Part shown: positions 61,801 to 64,000 of the stretch, one piece after another
How the letters are laid out: the number at the start of each line of letters is the position of its first letter
Position numbering within the stretch: the first letter of the stretch is position 1
Source: Sparassis latifolia
Taxonomy: Eukaryota > Basidiomycota > Agaricomycetes > Polyporales > Sparassidaceae
Direction: 5' to 3'
Assembly: GCA_018466975.1 (NCBI GenBank)
Contig: CM031561.1
Location: 4,402,001-4,466,000 of the forward strand
DNA length: 64,000 nt
The notes under the pieces: model-generated
Told to the model about the DNA's origin: nothing
The model's database searches: none
Seen by the model: the letters and a program-made list of their open reading frames with translations, nothing else
Translations under genes and position numbers: made by a program

Positions 61801-62065
61801 CTGTACTATTTCGACCAACTGTTCAGTCACGCATCACGCAACCCTCTGAACTGGGCTCTGAGTTCAGAAGTCACGCATCACACACGTCTCCGAACTCAAC
61901 CTAAGGTCAGTTCACCGCTTTCCCACGCCTTATGAAGCCAGTAAGCGCCCACTACGACCTGAACTGAACCATTCGTCACCAGTCACAGCGACCTCTGAAC
62001 TATTGAACTGGCCGAACTGAGCGTCACGCATCACAATGCCTGAACAGTTGGTCGAAATAGTACAG
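61801..62065. mobile_element. 265-bp TA-flanked MITE
   Basis: Inverted ends of about 26 bp are perfect: left CTGTACTATTTCGACCAACT onward, right ending AAATAGTACAG. Both are flanked by TA. The interior contains TCACGCATCAC three times and several CTGAACT words. It is distinct in sequence from the 348-bp MITE. No coding capacity. Confidence 0.88.
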
Positions 62066-62067
62066 TA

Positions 62068-62573
62068 CTATTGTTTATTTTTTGGCGAACAGGAACTGTC
62101 CTGTGCGGGCCAGCGCGTGTAGTAAATACGTGAGTTTGGGATACAGTACGTGCTAGTGTGTGTCTTCGTCCCCGTGCGAGTGGCCCGCTATGCGCAGATG
62201 CGTTCAACGGTCCACCCGAGGAACTTCAATATTGCAATTCAGGAGCTTCCAGAGAAAGGCGCGAAATTGTGTCAAGGCCTTCAAAAATTGTTATGCGAAA
62301 CCGCCTCGTACGCAGCCCATCCTCCTCTTGCTCCTCGCGAAGGCCACCAATATTTGTGTCACTCGACCGCCAGAGTGGCTGAGAAAAACCGCTTTGGGGA
62401 GTCGATAGAATTATCCCAGAAATTCTGCCCTGATGTATAGACTTCAGACTTCCATCCTTCGGCGCAGTTGTGCCCCATTAAATCGCTCACGCCTCTGCGA
62501 CAAACATGTTTCCAAGGGCGAATAATGATAGAATTAGCAAAAAATAGTAGCACGCAAGCAGCCTATAATCGTA
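62068..62573. other. Interval between MITE and separase 3' end
   Basis: About 500 bases with no gene recognised. It includes the separase terminator region. Confidence 0.45.
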
Positions 62574-64000
62574 TCAAAGGTAGAATGGAATCCCGTAGAC
62601 AACAGGCGCCGCACCCGTGAGGTACTTCAGCTTGCAGCACTCTCTGGCTTTGGCCACGGCGGTCACCGCGGAGACGCCGTCACGCGCACTGCCCGCGTCT
62701 ACAGTCTCGTTTGGCCGCCAGCGGTTCACTTCAGAAGGGATCAACCGCAGGCTATCGAATACCGCCTGCGAGAACTTGTCGATGTCCCTGTCGGTCACGT
62801 CCCAGAGGTTCGCGACGAGGGTCGGGCTGTGTACGGTCACGGTCAGCCAGGCCGGTCTTCAAATAATCCTCGATACTCACCAGCCGGCAAGCATATAGTT
62901 GTAGGGCGTGCCAACGCGATCAAAGTCGCCCATCTCCTTGAGCGCGCCGGAGGAGCATCCCCAGAGCATCGTCGCAGCACAGCGCGGCAGGTGCCGTATC
63001 TTGTGTGAGCGGACGTACTGCTCAGCGCCACCATGTCCGAAATAGCTGACATGTGGCAAAAGCAGTTAGCAGTCGAAGACCGGCGGGTGTAAGCATCGAA
63101 AACGCACATCACCAAGTCGTTTCTCGTCAACGCATCCACCAGCTGCTGCTCGCTGGGAGCGCGACCGACGACTCCATTCCAGCCCACGGCCTTCATGCCC
63201 CTGAGCCAGGGCGAAAAACGCGCTTCCGTGTTCTTCAAATCTCCACTTGGGTTGAGGACGTAGTAGGTCTTTCGGGGGTCCACAACCGCCCGATCGACCT
63301 TCGCCTCGTCGCCCTTCCACGCCTCGGGACTCGTCTGCCGCCGCGCCAGCTCGGTGCGGTCGAGCAAGAACTCCATGCTCGGGATACGGCTCACGCTCTT
63401 TCCCCGCAACACCGGGAGCGACTCCCACGGGATGCCCTGGACGTTCTTGTCGAGCACCAGGAACGTGTGTGCATCGTTGTGCCCCGTGGCACCGGCCGGA
63501 CCGCGGCTCCGCAACCGCGCCGCCTGCTCCTCGAGCGCGCTCCGGAGGTCGACGCACACCTGGTCGACGTCGACCTCGGCGATCGCAACGGGAACGCCGT
63601 GGAATTGGTAGAGGTCGAGCACGAAGTACACGAGGTCCTCGAGCTCTTCGTCGCGGCAGTGCGGCGGGAGCTCGGCAAAGCACTCTGTGAGCGCATCGTC
63701 GAGGCGAACGCGCGTCTTCTGCTTCTTGTCCTGCAGCACGAGGCTCCGCTCGAAGACCTTGTCTAGACGCGTACGAAGCGTCGCGATGTCGTCGGGCGTC
63801 ATGTTCATCGACTGGCTGAGGATAGTCTATGCAGTGCGCGATCAGGCAATCTCATGAGTGCGGATGTGGCAGGTCACTCACCTTGAACGCCCCCAGCCAA
63901 CAGAACTCGATGTTGTCGAGCAGCTCCTGCAAACGCTTGTCCAGCGCGGTCCGGTCCGCCCACCAAGCGGCACGTGCGCTCTTGTCGTCTTTCTTGATGT
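62574..64000 (-). CDS. ESP1: Separase (peptidase C50), C-terminal part; 5' end outside window
   Basis: Cysteine protease that cleaves cohesin at anaphase onset. From the window edge: RTALDKRLQELLDNIEFCWL, a diagnostic block. After an intron comes LVLDKNVQGIPWESLPVLRG then SVSRIPSMEFLL. The catalytic His is in YFGHGGAEQY (about 63045-63010) and the catalytic Cys in LWGCSSGAL (about 62965-62945). The end reads NLWDVTDRDIDKF and GAAPVVYGIPFYL, with a stop at 62574. Introns fall before YFGHGG and between the last two blocks. The large helical N-terminal region lies beyond 64000. It appears intact as far as visible. Confidence 0.93.

Overview
The window is nuclear DNA from a basidiomycete fungus, most likely an agaricomycete. 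The evidence is many short introns per gene (GT...AG, mostly about 45-70 nt), a LYS2-type alpha-aminoadipate reductase, DUF6533-like and fungal rhodopsin-like membrane proteins, and a degenerate agaricomycete-type Helitron. No bacterial, CRISPR or organellar signal was seen. Multi-exon gene limits come from splice signals and conserved motifs read by eye, so starts and small exons can be wrong.

Left third (1-35 kb), ordinary gene-dense euchromatin. In order: a DUF6533-type membrane protein (-), LYS2 (-), an SRPK-like kinase (-), a mitochondrial-type DEAD-box helicase (-) diverging from a KHDC4-like KH-domain protein (+), a 3beta-HSD-type reductase (+), CTP synthase (-) diverging from a zinc-dependent polyol/alcohol dehydrogenase (+), a fungal rhodopsin-like membrane protein (-), the nucleoporin SEH1 (-), a PHO84-type phosphate transporter (+, with an apparent frame break), a GH1 beta-glucosidase (-) and an OXLD1-like protein (-). 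These are mainly housekeeping genes. They do not form a recognisable pathway cluster.

Middle (35-50 kb), an AT-richer mobile island. It starts with a non-LTR retrotransposon tail next to the OXLD1 start. An autonomous Helitron follows. Its Rep-helicase reading frame is open from 36,283 to 43,443 except for six in-frame stops, all TGA. The conserved neighbours suggest former CGA arginine codons, the signature of CpG deamination. The protein has DUF6570-like, HUH/two-tyrosine Rep, PIF1-type helicase and a C-terminal ubiquitin-protease-like domain. Downstream lie two degraded F-box-type genes, a coherent multi-exon minus-strand gene and small unidentified plus-strand genes. These may be Helitron cargo.

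Right part (50-59 kb), a nest of short inverted-repeat elements. It holds a 94-bp foldback; four copies of a ~150-200 bp unit in alternating orientation that keep a short peptide frame; an 841-bp element with perfect 8-bp target duplication inserted in the left terminal repeat of a ~660-bp element; a 348-bp mariner-like MITE; and a 909-bp near-perfect palindrome with CACTG ends and a 3-bp duplication. Between them sit CSN5 (-) and a degraded HNH-type ORF (-).

Right end (59-64 kb): a membrane-anchored aspartic protease (-), a 265-bp TA-flanked MITE and the 3' half of separase (-), which runs off the window.
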